A DNA stretch of 32,297 nt from Chara braunii (GCA_003427395.1 BFEA01000416.1:905249-937545), one strand, 5' to 3'. Counted from the stretch's first letter, positions 18,777 through 28,478 are shown. Numbers and translations are program-made. Notes: generated by a model not told the origin, from the sequence alone.

Positions 18777-19364
18777 GCGGTCATGAAACTCACAAAAAAA
18801 AAAAAAAAAAAACCAAACAAACAAAGTTTTGGTTGTGATTGCAGTTGTATACATTTTTGGAAGTGATAGTGTGAGTGTGCCCTTAATGAGGGCATCTCAG
18901 CCCCGTGGCCAGGTTGCCAGATTCCAAAAAGAGAATAAAAGGGGGAAAAAACGGGCACATGGATTCGGCTGTGGAAATGGCTCGATACATTCCCCTAAGT
19001 GTCAATGTGATGAGCCTTACAATCCTCTGACAAAACACAGCTTGAGTAGATCACAGACAGCTTGAGCAATTCACGGACAGGGGGCTCATAAGAAACACAC
19101 GACCAAGAAAAAAAAAAAAACAGTAACATTGAGAATGTGACCGCCTTACCTGTAAGGTGCATTATGTAGAGGAAGATTGTGAACACGGCCTCCTGGACTA
19201 CCCAGCCCGACATCATTGCAGTAGAGAAAGCATTTTTTTTTTCCCTTTTCCCGTTCACTCACGGCACTATAAAATTCAGATTTATGGGACATTGTCGACC
19301 CTGTGTCCCACCCCCGAAAAGTTTGTGTACTGGCCAAGACATCGTAATTTCCCAACACTGGTAG
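18773..19364 (+). repeat. about 600 bp tandem repeat, unit 1
   Basis: Begins AGTTGCGGTCATGAAACTCA directly after poly(A) and ends CCCAACACTGGTAG. Contains ATTGCAGTTGTATACATT, GAGGGCATCTCAGCCCCG, TCATTGCAGTAGAGAAAGC, and ACTATAAAATTC near 19266. Repeated in order at 19391-19981. Confidence 0.8.
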
Positions 19365-19390
19365 NAAAAAAAAAAAAAAAAAAAAAAAAA

Positions 19391-19981
19391 AGTTGCGGTC
19401 ATGAAACTCACAAAAGAAGAAAACAAAAAAAAGGAAAGAAAGCTTTGACCGTGATTGCAGTTGTATACATTCTTCGAAGTGGCAATGTGAGTGTGACCTT
19501 AGTGAGGGCATCTTAGCCCCGTGGCCAGGTTGTCACATTCTATAGAAACAAAAGAAGAAAAAAAAAAATGGAAACACGGATTCGATTGTGAAAATGGTAG
19601 GATACATCCCTCTAAGTGCTAATGTGATCAGCGTTACAATTTTCTGAGGAAACACATCTTGAGCAGATCGCGGATTCCACCCTTCCCTAATGGCAGGGGA
19701 CTACAAGAAAAACAAGAGAGAGAGAAAAAAAAAAAAACCAACAACATTCATAATGTGACCGTGTTGGCTGTAAGTTTCACTCTGCGGAGGAAAATTGTCA
19801 GCACGGCCTCCTAGAGTACCCTGCTCGGCATCATTGCAGTAGAGAAAGCATTTTCTTGTTTTTTTTTTCCATTCACGTGCGACCAATATAAAACTACGAT
19901 TTATGTGATTTGCCGACCCTGGGTCCCACCCTTGAATTTTTCGGGTACGGACGTTTTGATGTAATTTCCCAACACTGGCAG
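19391..19981 (+). repeat. about 600 bp tandem repeat, unit 2
   Basis: Same landmarks as unit 1 at a 618 bp offset, again preceded by poly(A) (with one undetermined base at 19365) and with a TATA-like AATATAAAACT near 19885. A TATA motif plus direct repetition could mean LTR remnants, but no TG...CA ends or internal region are seen. Confidence 0.75.
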
Positions 19982-20612
19982 AGGTGCTAGTGGTTTAATG
20001 AGGATTTGTGAAAAGTAATGTTGATTGGCCTGGTGAGGTCCGATAATCCTCATCATGAACGTCATTAGAATTTATCCCAACAAGTGGTTGAGTAGAGGAG
20101 TGAAGTTTTGAAGCGCTAAAAATAATTATTTTAACATAGCTTAGTAGGGTAAGATGCTACTTGAATCTGAGTGGCGCATTGAGTGGAAGGGTTGAATGTC
20201 CTTGACGTGAATTCGTTATGGTGGGGTGAAGGAGAGATGTTGTGCGTCATGATAATAATGTTAAAGCCATTTTCTTATACTATGTTTTATTTTGTGTAAT
20301 TTTATTTTCATATGGTTGGAGCACCAACATCCGGTAAACCTTGTCTTCGTATTCTCATATGTTATTGGGGGGGAGAGGGGGAGGCAGTACCTGTTTTGGA
20401 AGATCAAATATTTTAGCACCATTCGTGCATGTCTAATGAAACCTACCGTTAACTTTGCACGCCCAAAGACTCCCTAAGACTCTATGCACACGGGACCCAA
20501 GCCTTAGTAAGGGCATTTTGGATTTAGTAACATTTCAGAAGATCGTGGGGACCACGGGCTTTGATTACGGAGACGGAAAAACCAGGAAGATCGAACGAGA
20601 AATGGGGAATAG

Positions 20613-20921
20613 GCAGATCAATCAAGCCAAAACGCAGCTCTCGTGTTCATAGACTTTGAGAAAGCATATGACCACGTCGATTGGGAGTTATTTGACAATT
20701 ATTTGCAGAAAATGAATTTTGGGGCTGCGTTGTGACGGTGGGGTCATATTCTTCATTGAAATTCCGCCACCCGCGTGCGGATAAATGGGTCCTTGGCTCC
20801 CCAGATAAGGCTAGAGCTTTCAGTGCGTCTTGGGGATCCCATTGCTCCCTTTCTCTTTCTCATCATTATGGAAGTTTTCTCAGCCAATCTGCATGCAAAC
20901 AACTATATGTCGACCCACTAG
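20613..20921 (+). pseudogene. LINE reverse-transcriptase fragment
   Basis: A single frame reads AALVFIDFEKAYDHVDWELF (the metal-binding Asp block), then SATRVRINGSLAPQ, then SVRLGDPIAPFLF and MEVFSANLHAN, the order of the finger/palm blocks in L1-type reverse transcriptases. TGA codons interrupt it at 20733 and 20757, and TAG ends it at 20919. The block with the paired catalytic Asp residues is not found, so the fragment is dead. Upstream sequence (20455-20612) may be more of the element out of frame. Confidence 0.7.
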
Positions 20922-21495
20922 ACCCTATAGCTGCATTTCGGCTTCAGGGCCTGCCGGTTGGACTATGATACATGGGACAAGAGTCAATCGGACATTTGGG
21001 ACTGGACTTGGACGTTGAGTCATACGTGAATCCTATCAGATGGCCTGTTTACTGATAATTACATGTGTGTACATTTGCAAAGTCCTCGATTAGGAAAATC
21101 ACCTAATACTCATATAAAGTACTATACACATATAATTGGGGGATAAAGTACTCTATCGCTCGACGACCGATTGTCCTCACACAACCCTTCCTTGGGAATG
21201 TCGTCGCAGTGAAGGAAGACGAAAAATGGCGGTCCATGGGTCGATGCATTGCACTATCGTTTTTCGTATCAAGACCGACGATGAAGTTGGTTGTCTCGCT
21301 CAGCTTGTGCATCAATTAAGACTTCACTGCCTCTCAATCTATCCTTGCTTTTGTGCAATTGGTGTAAACGAATACAATTAATCCGCCTTTCCAAGATGAT
21401 GGAATCACTTTCACCAGCAAAACAATGGATACCATTTACTTCCGAATGCTAAGGAAACATGGGGATGAAGGTCAAACTTGAGAGAAGCAGACACT

Positions 21496-21570
21496 GTCCT
21501 CTAGGACATCCGTTAAAATTCAGGCGATGCAGAGAAGATCAACATGGCCCCTGTTTCAGGATGGCATGCG
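21496..21570 (+). pseudogene. U6 snRNA-like sequence, diverged
   Basis: GGACATCCGTTAAAATTC, then GATGCAGAGAAGATC, then ACATGGCCCCTG, then CAGGATGGCATGCG follows U6 from its 5' stem through the ISL region. The ACAGAGA box reads GCAGAGA and the AGC triad reads AAC. Similarity stops at 21570, so the 3' end is missing. A retrocopy relic is more likely than a variant snRNA. Confidence 0.6.
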
Positions 21571-22162
21571 TTGTCGGGGCAGAAACCCTGACAAGGGTAT
21601 CTACTCGGTATTTTTAAATGTCGGACAATGTCCGACTTCGGTAAAACGTTGTCCGGGCTTCACAACTTCATGAGATCAGATTATGTGCCAAAAGTTTATT
21701 CAAACCCAACCTATGGTGAAAAGGCCAACGAAATTTTTATTGGAGATGAGTCCGGACACTTGTTGACATCCAAAAGTGATGGTGATAACCAACAATGTGA
21801 CCGGTTGCCTTCCGTTTTTGGCGAGGCCACTTAGACAAGCGGTCATTGAAACCGTTACGTTAAATTTGCATTTTTTCTACCTAAAATGAGGATGCGCAGC
21901 TTATCAGTTGCGCGACTCAGAGCGTAGATAAGATGAAAAGAGCGGCCGCACCGGGTATGACACCACTGGGCGACCACTTAATGAAAACTTGTGCCCGACC
22001 TTAGCACTACGACATGACCGAGCCCAAGCCGACAGCGATTTGGTGGAGGTTGGATGCCTGGCCGTAGGGTTGCAGCACTTGGCCTGCCGACAGGCTCAAG
22101 CAGACTTAGCTTGCAAGCGGCAGGGCTGGAAGGTTGGTGGGCTACAACCCTCCCATAGAAGC

Positions 22163-22285
22163 GTTGCTCCTACTACTATAGTGGTAGGAGTTAGCCTAGT
22201 TGGTAAACGTGCCAGCTCGATGCGCGATAGGTATAAGGATCGAGGTCAGAAAGCCCGAGTAGGCTAATTCTATTTTGGAGCAGCC
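22163..22285 (+). repeat. small tRNA-like repeat, copy 1
   Basis: Starts GTTGCTCCTAC with a facing GTGGTAGGAGTTAGCC hairpin, then TAGCCTAGTTGGTAAACGTG (A-box-like), AAGGATCGAGGTC (B-box-like), and ends TTTTGGAGCAGCC. The same parts recur at 22341-22462. Confidence 0.5.
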
Positions 22286-22340
22286 GCGAACGAAGGTGGA
22301 GTAGCCTGTGGGATTGCGGTGAAGCTCTTTAAAAAAAAAA

Positions 22341-22462
22341 GTTGCTCCTACCTTACCTGTGGTAGGAGCTAGCCCAGTAGGTTGAAGTGTTCAAGTCTCA
22401 CCCCACAAATGCAAGGATTGGACTTGATTTGCCCCATTGGGCTAGCTCCTTTGGGAGCAGCC
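22341..22462 (+). repeat. small tRNA-like repeat, copy 2
   Basis: GTTGCTCCTAC, GTGGTAGGAGCTAGCC, TAGCCCAGTAGGTTGAAGTG, AAGGATTGGACTTG and TTTGGGAGCAGCC parallel copy 1 in order. Probably a SINE with a tRNA-related head. Confidence 0.5.
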
Positions 22463-22524
22463 CATGGGCTTGCACGACGGGCACGACCGATTTTATCCGT
22501 GCGATCCTCAAGATTGTGCAGCTG

Positions 22525-22613
22525 AAGTTGGCGCAACCGCGCCAAGATTAGCACGGCCCCTGCGCAAGAAAGCCATAAATCGAAAAATGGTCCAATTTTT
22601 ATTTTTTTCGTAA
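22525..22613 (+). pseudogene. U6 snRNA 3'-half pseudogene
   Basis: CAAGATTAGCACGGCCCCTG, CGCAAGAAAGCC, AAATCGAAAAATGGTCCAAT then TTTTT matches the 3' half of plant U6, including the AGC triad and the T-run terminator. The upstream half is replaced: ACAGAGA reads ACCGCGCC. The only U6 piece here with a natural 3' end. Confidence 0.6.
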
Positions 22614-22968
22614 TAGAGTCCATCAGGGCTGAACTTAGGTTTGTAGTTCAGCAACTCGTGGATGTGCCACGAGCAAGGGTAACTGTTGGCATAAGCCAAC
22701 GGAAACGGGGGGGAAAAAAAAGTTGCTAACTAACAAAGGGAAGCGTGCCATCTGGTGCGTGGCTAAGGAGCAATAGTTCATCTGGCGTCCATTTTAAACG
22801 GGCGTCAGTTCGTTTTTTTTGGAACGTTGCTTTATTTTTTTATTTTTATTTTTTTTGTCCCCTCCTCCATTTTCTCGTTGCAACGAGGAGGTTGCAACGG
22901 TTGTACGGCAGTGCATCTTCCCCTTTGAAGCGCCACGAGACCTTGTGGTGTGGCGCGTGGGGGTGGTC

Positions 22969-23035
22969 GCATCGATTGCATTTGGATTTGAACTCAAGTC
23001 TGAAATCCATGCCCAATGGCACCATGAAGTGCCCT
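22969..23035 (-). repeat. tRNA-like repeat (minus), copy A
   Basis: On the minus strand GGCA, TGGTGCC, then AGACTTGAGTTCAAATCCAA (B-box-like) and ATGCAATCGATGCGAC follow the order found in copy B. Too diverged to fold as a tRNA. Confidence 0.4.
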
Positions 23036-23101
23036 GCCTTGTTGGCAGGGCCTGGAAGAGGGGGAAACAAGGAACTGCTAAAGGCGGTATTCCCCCCCCG
23101 T

Positions 23102-23168
23102 CGCTTGGTTGCATCAGGATTCGAACCGGAGTCTACATTTCAATAGTTCGTGGGGCACCAATGCCCCA
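23102..23168 (-). repeat. tRNA-like repeat (minus), copy B
   Basis: On the minus strand GGGGCATTGGTGCCCC, then AGACTCCGGTTCGAATCC (T arm with 4 of 5 stem pairs), then ATGCAACCAAGCGAC. The B box is excellent, but there is no convincing acceptor stem. Confidence 0.45.
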
Positions 23169-23674
23169 TAAAAAACGAGGTAAGTTTTTTTATTTTTCTT
23201 TGTTCTTTTTTATTTTCCTTTTTTTCTATTTTTTTATTTCTTTTTTTCTTTTTGATCTTCGTTCTGTTTTTTAGTCTGGCTCTGTTTCCAGCCAGATTCC
23301 TTTGCCCTCCCTGAATGTGCAACTAGTAGAAATGTAGGGGGAGGGGCATGAACCTGGCTGCGAGCAAGAGGGGTTGCTGTGCTTGGAGCAGCATAGGAAA
23401 GAAAGGCTTGGTGCAGCCTTTCCTCGATGCACGCGACCTGGGAAAAGGGCAGGTGCATTAAAAATTGAAGGGTCCTGGTTTCCTTAGGGGGAAATCAATG
23501 ATTGTGGCCCTTGACCTTGGGTTCAAATCAAGGGCACATGCATGTGCTCAAATTTTGGGTTGAGCTCAAGTGTTGCCCGCAACCCCTACAATAAGTATAA
23601 GAGTTGGGTTGCCCCATTAGCTGCCTCACGTTTGTGTGAGGTACTGCCCGCACTCATTCTTGAGTGTTGGCCAA

Positions 23675-23797
23675 ATGTCGAGGGAGCTGAAGGAGGAGCT
23701 GTTGGAGGAGTGCGAGCTCTACAAGAAGTTGAGAAAGTTGAAGGTGATGGAGGTCTACAGAGAGGAAGGAGCTGAAGCTAGGTGGCGGCGGCCATAG
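23675..23797 (+). CDS. 40-residue charged helical ORF, uncertain
   Basis: ATG to TAG encoding MSRELKEELLEECELYKK and a further Leu/Lys/Glu-rich segment with coiled-coil-like spacing. Codons are GAG/CTG/AAG-biased. No homology recognised. It could be a fragment of a transposon structural protein or a chance frame in GA-rich DNA. Confidence 0.2.
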   Translation: MSRELKEELLEECELYKKLRKLKVMEVYREEGAEARWRRP

Positions 23798-23829
23798 CCG
23801 GCAACCATAGCCTTAGTGGTGCTGCGCGG

Positions 23830-24160
23830 CCGCGACGTCAAGGTCTTCCTAAGGGAAGGTGCTGCTGGACTGCCGCATCGATGTCAAGGCCTTCCTAGGG
23901 GAGGGTGCCGCCGAATTTGCAGCACAACGACATTCTTATATTTTTGAAGGAGACACTGCCTGATTTTTTCAGCAGCGGCGCGTCGACGTCAAGGCTGTTT
24001 TGTGGGGTGATACTAACGGATTGTCGCTGCGATGTCAATGTCATTTTGTCGCAGCGAAGTCATGACCATTTTGAGGGTAGATGCTGTCGGACTATCGGTG
24101 CGCGGACTGCTGGACGTTATAAGAGGGAAGTGCTGCCGGATTTCTCGACACAGTACACCT
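23830..24160 (+). repeat. degenerate minisatellite, about 46-50 bp period
   Basis: CGACGTCAAGGTCTTCCTAA (23834) and CGATGTCAAGGCCTTCCTAG (about 23880) start successive units containing GGTGCYGC. Weaker units follow at about 23978, 24030 and 24055, then 24100. Confidence 0.6.
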
Positions 24161-24868
24161 TTTTTGTGTGTGATCTAGTGGAGGTACTGTCGGACATTCA
24201 TTGGGCTAAGTTTGTATCTGGGCCCCACATTACCATTTTGAAAAGCTGGTTTAGTCAGCGGCAGGCGGCGACGCACAAGTTTTATTGTTTTGGAATGCCA
24301 CATCAGCCCGCGACGCATTGAGGCACAAGTTATTTTTTTGTGGAGAGCATTTTGCGGTTGAGGTTCTACTATGCGACATCTATATTTTTCTACTTGGCTT
24401 TCTTGAGTGAGCCAGGGCATTTCAGCATTGTCGATCAGCCAAGGTTAGTTGTTGACCTATACTTCCTTTCACACCTGTGTGAACCCACACTTGCTTGACC
24501 CTGTTCATTGAACGTTCATTAAAAAGACAAAGAAAAATGTGTGTTTGCATGTGGATGAAAAAGTTTGACTTGGGTATGGGGTTGCATTGGTTTCCTTTAA
24601 ACTTGTTTGCTTTGGATTAGTGTGCAAGTATGTAAAAGGATGCTTGCAAATGAGAGTTGTTTGTGCCTATTTGAGATGAGGAAATAATTGTCTTGTTTCT
24701 ACCCTTACGTCTGCCTCCATGTCAAAAGTACTTGTATTTTAAAATAAATAATTTCAACAGGTACCGTAAAAAAAACTCGTCAATATAATGAAGATGAAGA
24801 TAATCAGACTTAGTTTTTTTCCGAGGATTGACCCTTTCTATCCCGAATGACCTTATCTACCTATGCAT
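24161..24868. other. no feature recognised
   Basis: AT-leaning sequence with only short frames and no clear repeats or motifs. Confidence 0.4.
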
Positions 24869-25319
24869 GTCCAAATGATTTTCATTCTCTACCTCCTCTG
24901 ACTTCTTTTCGCCTAAGTTACTTGGGGTTAAAAAAAAAGATGAGAACAACAAAAATTTACTCGTGGTAAACACATTCTCTCTCTCTATGAAGCATCCGGG
25001 GCGGGGGTTCGTTGCTTTAGGAGCCAACCCCGTTATCGACCCAGAGTGGACCGTTTCTAGAGGGGGGGGTACTCTGCCGATTCGGTGGAGATGGTCCGAC
25101 TTCTGATATCCGAGCTTTATGTTTGGGCGATAAGTACCCTAGACCACTTCCTAGAGGGAGAGACATGCAACACTTCAAGTACAACGCCTGATCAAGAATC
25201 GTCTGCAAAGCGGTCTGTCATTCAAGAAGATTGGGAAAATATGGAGATGGGTGTGTGCGTGCCTAATCTTAGGTCGATGATAGAGTGGGATGAATGACTT
25301 TGACATATTTTCTCATCAA
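24869..25319 (+). repeat. 451 bp tandem duplication, unit 1
   Basis: Begins GTCCAAATGATTTTCATTCT. Contains GGGGCGGGGGTTCGTTGC, ATCGACCCAGAGTGGACC and GCTTTATGTTTGGGCGATAA, and ends near TTTTCTCATCAA. The segment 25108-25170 (ATCCGAGC, TTTGGGCGA, AGTACC, CTTCCTAGAGGG, ATGCAAC) loosely resembles the 3' two-thirds of 5S rRNA. That similarity is weak and may be chance. Confidence 0.75.
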
Positions 25320-25775
25320 GTCCAAATGATTCTCATTCTCTACCTCCTCTGACTTCTTTTCGCCTAAGTTACTTTGAGCTTAGAAAAAAGACGAGAACAA
25401 CAAAAATTTACTCCTGGTAAACACATTCTCTCTCTCTATGAAGCATATGGGGCGGGGGTTCATTGCTTTAGGAGTCAACCTTGTTATCGACCCAGAGTGA
25501 ACCATTTCTACGGGGGGGTACTCAGTCGATTCGGTGGAGATAGTCCGACTTTTGATATCTGAGCTTTATGTTTGGGCGAGGGGTACCCTGGACCACTTTC
25601 TAGAGGGAGAGACATGCAACACTTCAAGTACTGTGCCTGGTCAAGAATCGTCTGCAAAGCGGTCTGCCATTCAAGAAGATTGGGAAAATATGGAGACGGG
25701 TGTGTGTGTGCGTGCCTAATCTTAGGTCGACGATAAGGTGAAACGAATGACTTTGACAGATGATCTCATAAAGTC
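25320..25775 (+). repeat. 451 bp tandem duplication, unit 2
   Basis: Starts GTCCAAATGATTCTCATTCT and follows unit 1 along its whole length at about 90% identity by eye. Each unit holds a similar open frame (MEMVRLLISELYVWA and MEIVRLLISELYVWA), but the frames end differently and no domain is recognised. Confidence 0.75.
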
Positions 25776-25990
25776 AAAACCTGATTAGAGTCGACTTTCC
25801 GCGTCTGTTTGGCATTCTCCCCGACGAGGCCCGAACCATTTTTGCGTGATTGTATATAAGGTGTATTGAATTTATTTGTGTTGTCTTAAACAAAATGTAG
25901 AGGGAATATGATTATTTGGTGGGTTTCACACTTGGTTGAGATCGTCCTAGTCGATCGACGTCTGTTTGTACTTAGGAGTTGCGTAGCACG

Positions 25991-26034
25991 GCGAACGTGT
26001 TCGCACCCCTTCACGTTCGCGCGAACGTGTTCGC
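25991..26034. repeat. paired GCGAACGTGTTCGC palindromes
   Basis: Two copies of a near-palindromic 14-mer (25991-26004 and 26021-26034) sit among GTTCGCG words. A perfect version, GCGAACATGTTCGC, lies at 26276-26289. Local folding or cruciform potential is clear; function is unknown. Confidence 0.65.
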
Positions 26035-26710
26035 ACGTTCGCGTGAACAGCTCGCAAACATAATTTTTTTGTAAGAAAAAATATATATATATGTTATCGG
26101 TTTTTTATTTTCAACTCATGATTAGTTACGAATTTGAACATGACTCCAAGGCAAAAGTTGCTTGTATCATTATTTTACATAGCATATATTTTTCTCAGAT
26201 GTTTTTGAGAATTTTTTTTTTTTTTTTTTTTTAATGTTCGAGTTCAGAGCGTTTTGGGCGCTTGTTTGCATTCGGGCGAACATGTTCGCGTTGCCTCCGA
26301 ATGCGAACATGGTGCTACATAGCTTAGAAGATCAGTACCCTAGAAAACGAGCGACATCCATGTTCAGACGATGTTTTAACCACGCGTGCCTATACTGCAG
26401 TGAACGAGCAAACGCCCTCGGCTGGCCTACCTCTGCGACTACATGTAAAAACTTTCACATGCGGGTCAGTAGCTCGGTAGGGATACACCCCTAAAGGTGG
26501 TGACAACTCCTTAGCGAAGGCAAGTTGTGCCCTGTGGGGACCTATCCTATTGTAGGGGACTGTTGGAAGTACGACTGACGCACCCGGCTAGAGATGCGAG
26601 AGAACAACGTCAACACGTTCGCCTCGACGGTTCGCGGGGTTATTTTTGCATTATCCCCAAGTTGTCTCTCAGTTTGTTTTGTTTTTACTCCTGCGTGACG
26701 TGGCCGGGAG

Positions 26711-26742
26711 GGCTCTCGCTTTTCGCAAGAAAGGCGAGAGCC
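26711..26742 (+). other. 14 bp stem-loop with GCAA tetraloop
   Basis: GGCTCTCGCTTTTC pairs with GAAAGGCGAGAGCC (one G.T pair) around GCAA, a GNRA-type loop closed by C:G. It stands out from the AT-rich surroundings. It could be a structured RNA part or a palindrome relic. Confidence 0.5.
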
Positions 26743-27501
26743 GATGCGCTCGACAACGTAAATCGAGAAATGGCTTAAAAACTGTCAACCGAAGACTCTA
26801 AGATAGAGAATTCTGCCCATTGCTGTCATGACTAAGTTCCAGTCTCTTCATAATTACAGCCTACTGATTGATTCGACTTTGATCAGACTCTAATTAGCAT
26901 ACTACTATTTTGTACAACTAATTATTTTGATTGCTATGGGGCACATGACTAACTGTTATACATTGACAGCATCAATTACAACTAATTGGCTTGATTGCTA
27001 TGCGGCAAAGGACACTGTTATATAGTAATCAATCCCAATGAGACTAATCAATTGGAAGACTTTGATTGGAAAAGAAATGAATGACAAGCGGGCATCGACA
27101 AACAATGATAACAGTTGAGTTTGCAGTCAGTGCGCACCCATCTCTTGCTTCTCTCTTTCCCACCGTCTTACTGGTGGCCTACTCGGATTAACATCATGCA
27201 GGAAAACCGCAAGACATTAGTGGTCAAGCTGGGGCCAATTGAACAGTCTTATTTATTGACGTGCAATATGCCTCAAGAATTATTTATTTAACAGCGGAGC
27301 AGGACGACGACTAAATAATTACGTATAACATTGCAAAGACGAACGAGCGGGACCCCTCTCCTGCACTTGCTGAAGTTGAAGATGTCTAGTGCATGCATGT
27401 GTGTACTATTCACACATCATCTACTCCACCTCATCATCTGTGCCATTCCGATACATCGTCCATCTCCCCGCAAGAACTGCCAGAATAGGGATGACTCTCG
27501 A
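26743..27501. other. AT-rich stretch, small tandem repeat, no gene
   Basis: At about 26919-27035 a unit of about 63 bp is repeated (AACTAATT...TTGATTGCTATG and ACTGTTATA words in both). No reading frame of note. Confidence 0.4.
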
Positions 27502-27595
27502 GGGTGACGCACGTGGTTAACCCGGGGTGTTTTTTTTGTTTTGCCGAAGTTTTTTGCACTGAATTTTCAGCCCTCCGTTAACCGCGTGTCACCGG
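27502..27595. repeat. 94 bp hairpin element with about 20 bp inverted ends
   Basis: GGGTGACGCACGTGGTTAAC at the left and GTTAACCGCGTGTCACCGGG at the right are inverted repeats enclosing a T-rich centre. Compact enough to be a tiny foldback or MITE relic. No second copy seen. Confidence 0.6.
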
Positions 27596-27935
27596 GTCGC
27601 AATCTGGGCCTGGCTGGACCTGCACTTCTTGTGGCCTGAGCTCAGGGCCTTTTGGTCCCTGCTACCTTCTGAGAGGCTCTGGGGTCCTCACATACACACA
27701 TACTTTTACAGGGGGCACCTACCCCCAACATTATTAACTTGTAGTTCAGAATGATTCGTTGATGGAGACGAGAATTACAAGTCGCCGACACCAGGGCACT
27801 CAAAATTTCGCACAACCGGCTTATGGTACTCTCTTTAAGCCGGTACGACAACTGCCTGTTTCTCTGCACGAGTGAAGGCATAGCTAGCCCTGTGGTTGCA
27901 TGTTAGTGGTTCATAAAGGGAAAACAGTACCGTTG

Positions 27936-28041
27936 AGATGCTTTTTTGGGGGGCAAAAGTGGGGTCGGAGAGATTGCTTCTGCTGGAAGCAGCGGGGCGA
28001 TCCTTCTTCCCATAAAAAGGAGTCAGAGAATCAAACATTAA
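27936..28041 (+). repeat. direct duplication, unit 1
   Basis: GAGATGCTTTTTTGGGG, GTGGGGTC, GAGAGATTGCTTCTG and AAAAAGGAGTCAGA recur in order at 28199-28298, with a SINE between the two units. Confidence 0.8.
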
Positions 28042-28068
28042 GGGGTTGAGAATGTGAGATGCTTTTTT

Positions 28069-28198
28069 GGGCCCGGTTCCCAGCACGTGTGACTCCCCAC
28101 GAAAAAAAAGAAGAAAAAAAGAAGAAAAAAAAGAAGGAAAAAAAAAGAAGGAAAAAAAGAAGAAAAAAAAAAGAAGGAAAAAAAGAAGAAAAAAAAAA
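28069..28198 (+). repeat. SINE copy S7, truncated, with A/G-rich tail and target duplication
   Basis: GGGCCCGGTTCCCAGCACGT then GTGACTCCCCAC matches the 5' half of the SINE and is followed by about 100 bases of A with scattered G. The 13-mer GAGATGCTTTTTT occurs immediately before (28056-28068) and after (28199-28211), a target-site duplication. Confidence 0.7.
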
Positions 28199-28298
28199 GA
28201 GATGCTTTTTTTGGGGGAAAGTGGGGTCCGAGAGATTGCTTCTGGTCGAAGGAGTGGGGCTGTCCTCCTTCCCCTAAAAAGGAGTCAGAAAACAAACA
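28199..28298 (+). repeat. direct duplication, unit 2
   Basis: Second copy of 27936-28041. Its first bases also serve as the right target duplication of SINE S7, showing that the SINE landed at the start of this unit. Confidence 0.8.
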
Positions 28299-28414
28299 TT
28301 TAGAAAAACTTGAAAAAGTCTTCTGACTTATAGTCCTCTTTTCTAGCTCCTTTATTGGTTCCACCTTACTATTGTCTACTATATAGTCATATAATATTGT
28401 ATTGAGTACTATTG

Positions 28415-28478
28415 GCAGGATTTAAACTCTTGATCTGTTTATTGACAGCTAGATGTGCGTACCATTCGGCCACAGTGT
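28415..28478 (-). pseudogene. tRNA-like relic
   Basis: Minus strand: TGGCCGAATGGTACGCA resembles a D-arm/A box and AAGAGTTTAAATCCTG a T-arm/B box about 40 bases later. The T stem pairs at only one or two positions and no acceptor stem forms, so this is a decayed tRNA or tRNA-derived SINE head. No isotype can be assigned. Confidence 0.4.

Noticed and set aside
18743-19390. Poly(A) tracts as polyadenylation tails of processed gene copies
   Set aside because: The A-runs lie at the same place before each tandem unit and no coding sequence precedes them, so they belong to the repeat unit.
23102-23168. A functional tRNA gene on the minus strand
   Set aside because: The T arm is good but the acceptor and anticodon stems do not pair, and a diverged sister copy lies next to it, so it is a repeat.
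24869-25775. 5S rDNA array
   Set aside because: The 5' third of 5S is missing, identity is low and no T-run terminator follows. Kept only as a weak hypothesis.
25991-26289. Bacterial LexA-type operators (CGAAC...GTTCG)
   Set aside because: The sequence context is eukaryotic and repeat-rich, with no promoter or repressor nearby. Palindromic repeats explain the match better.
28059-28303. Lys/Glu-rich protein frames
   Set aside because: They are translations of the A/G-rich tail of SINE S7.
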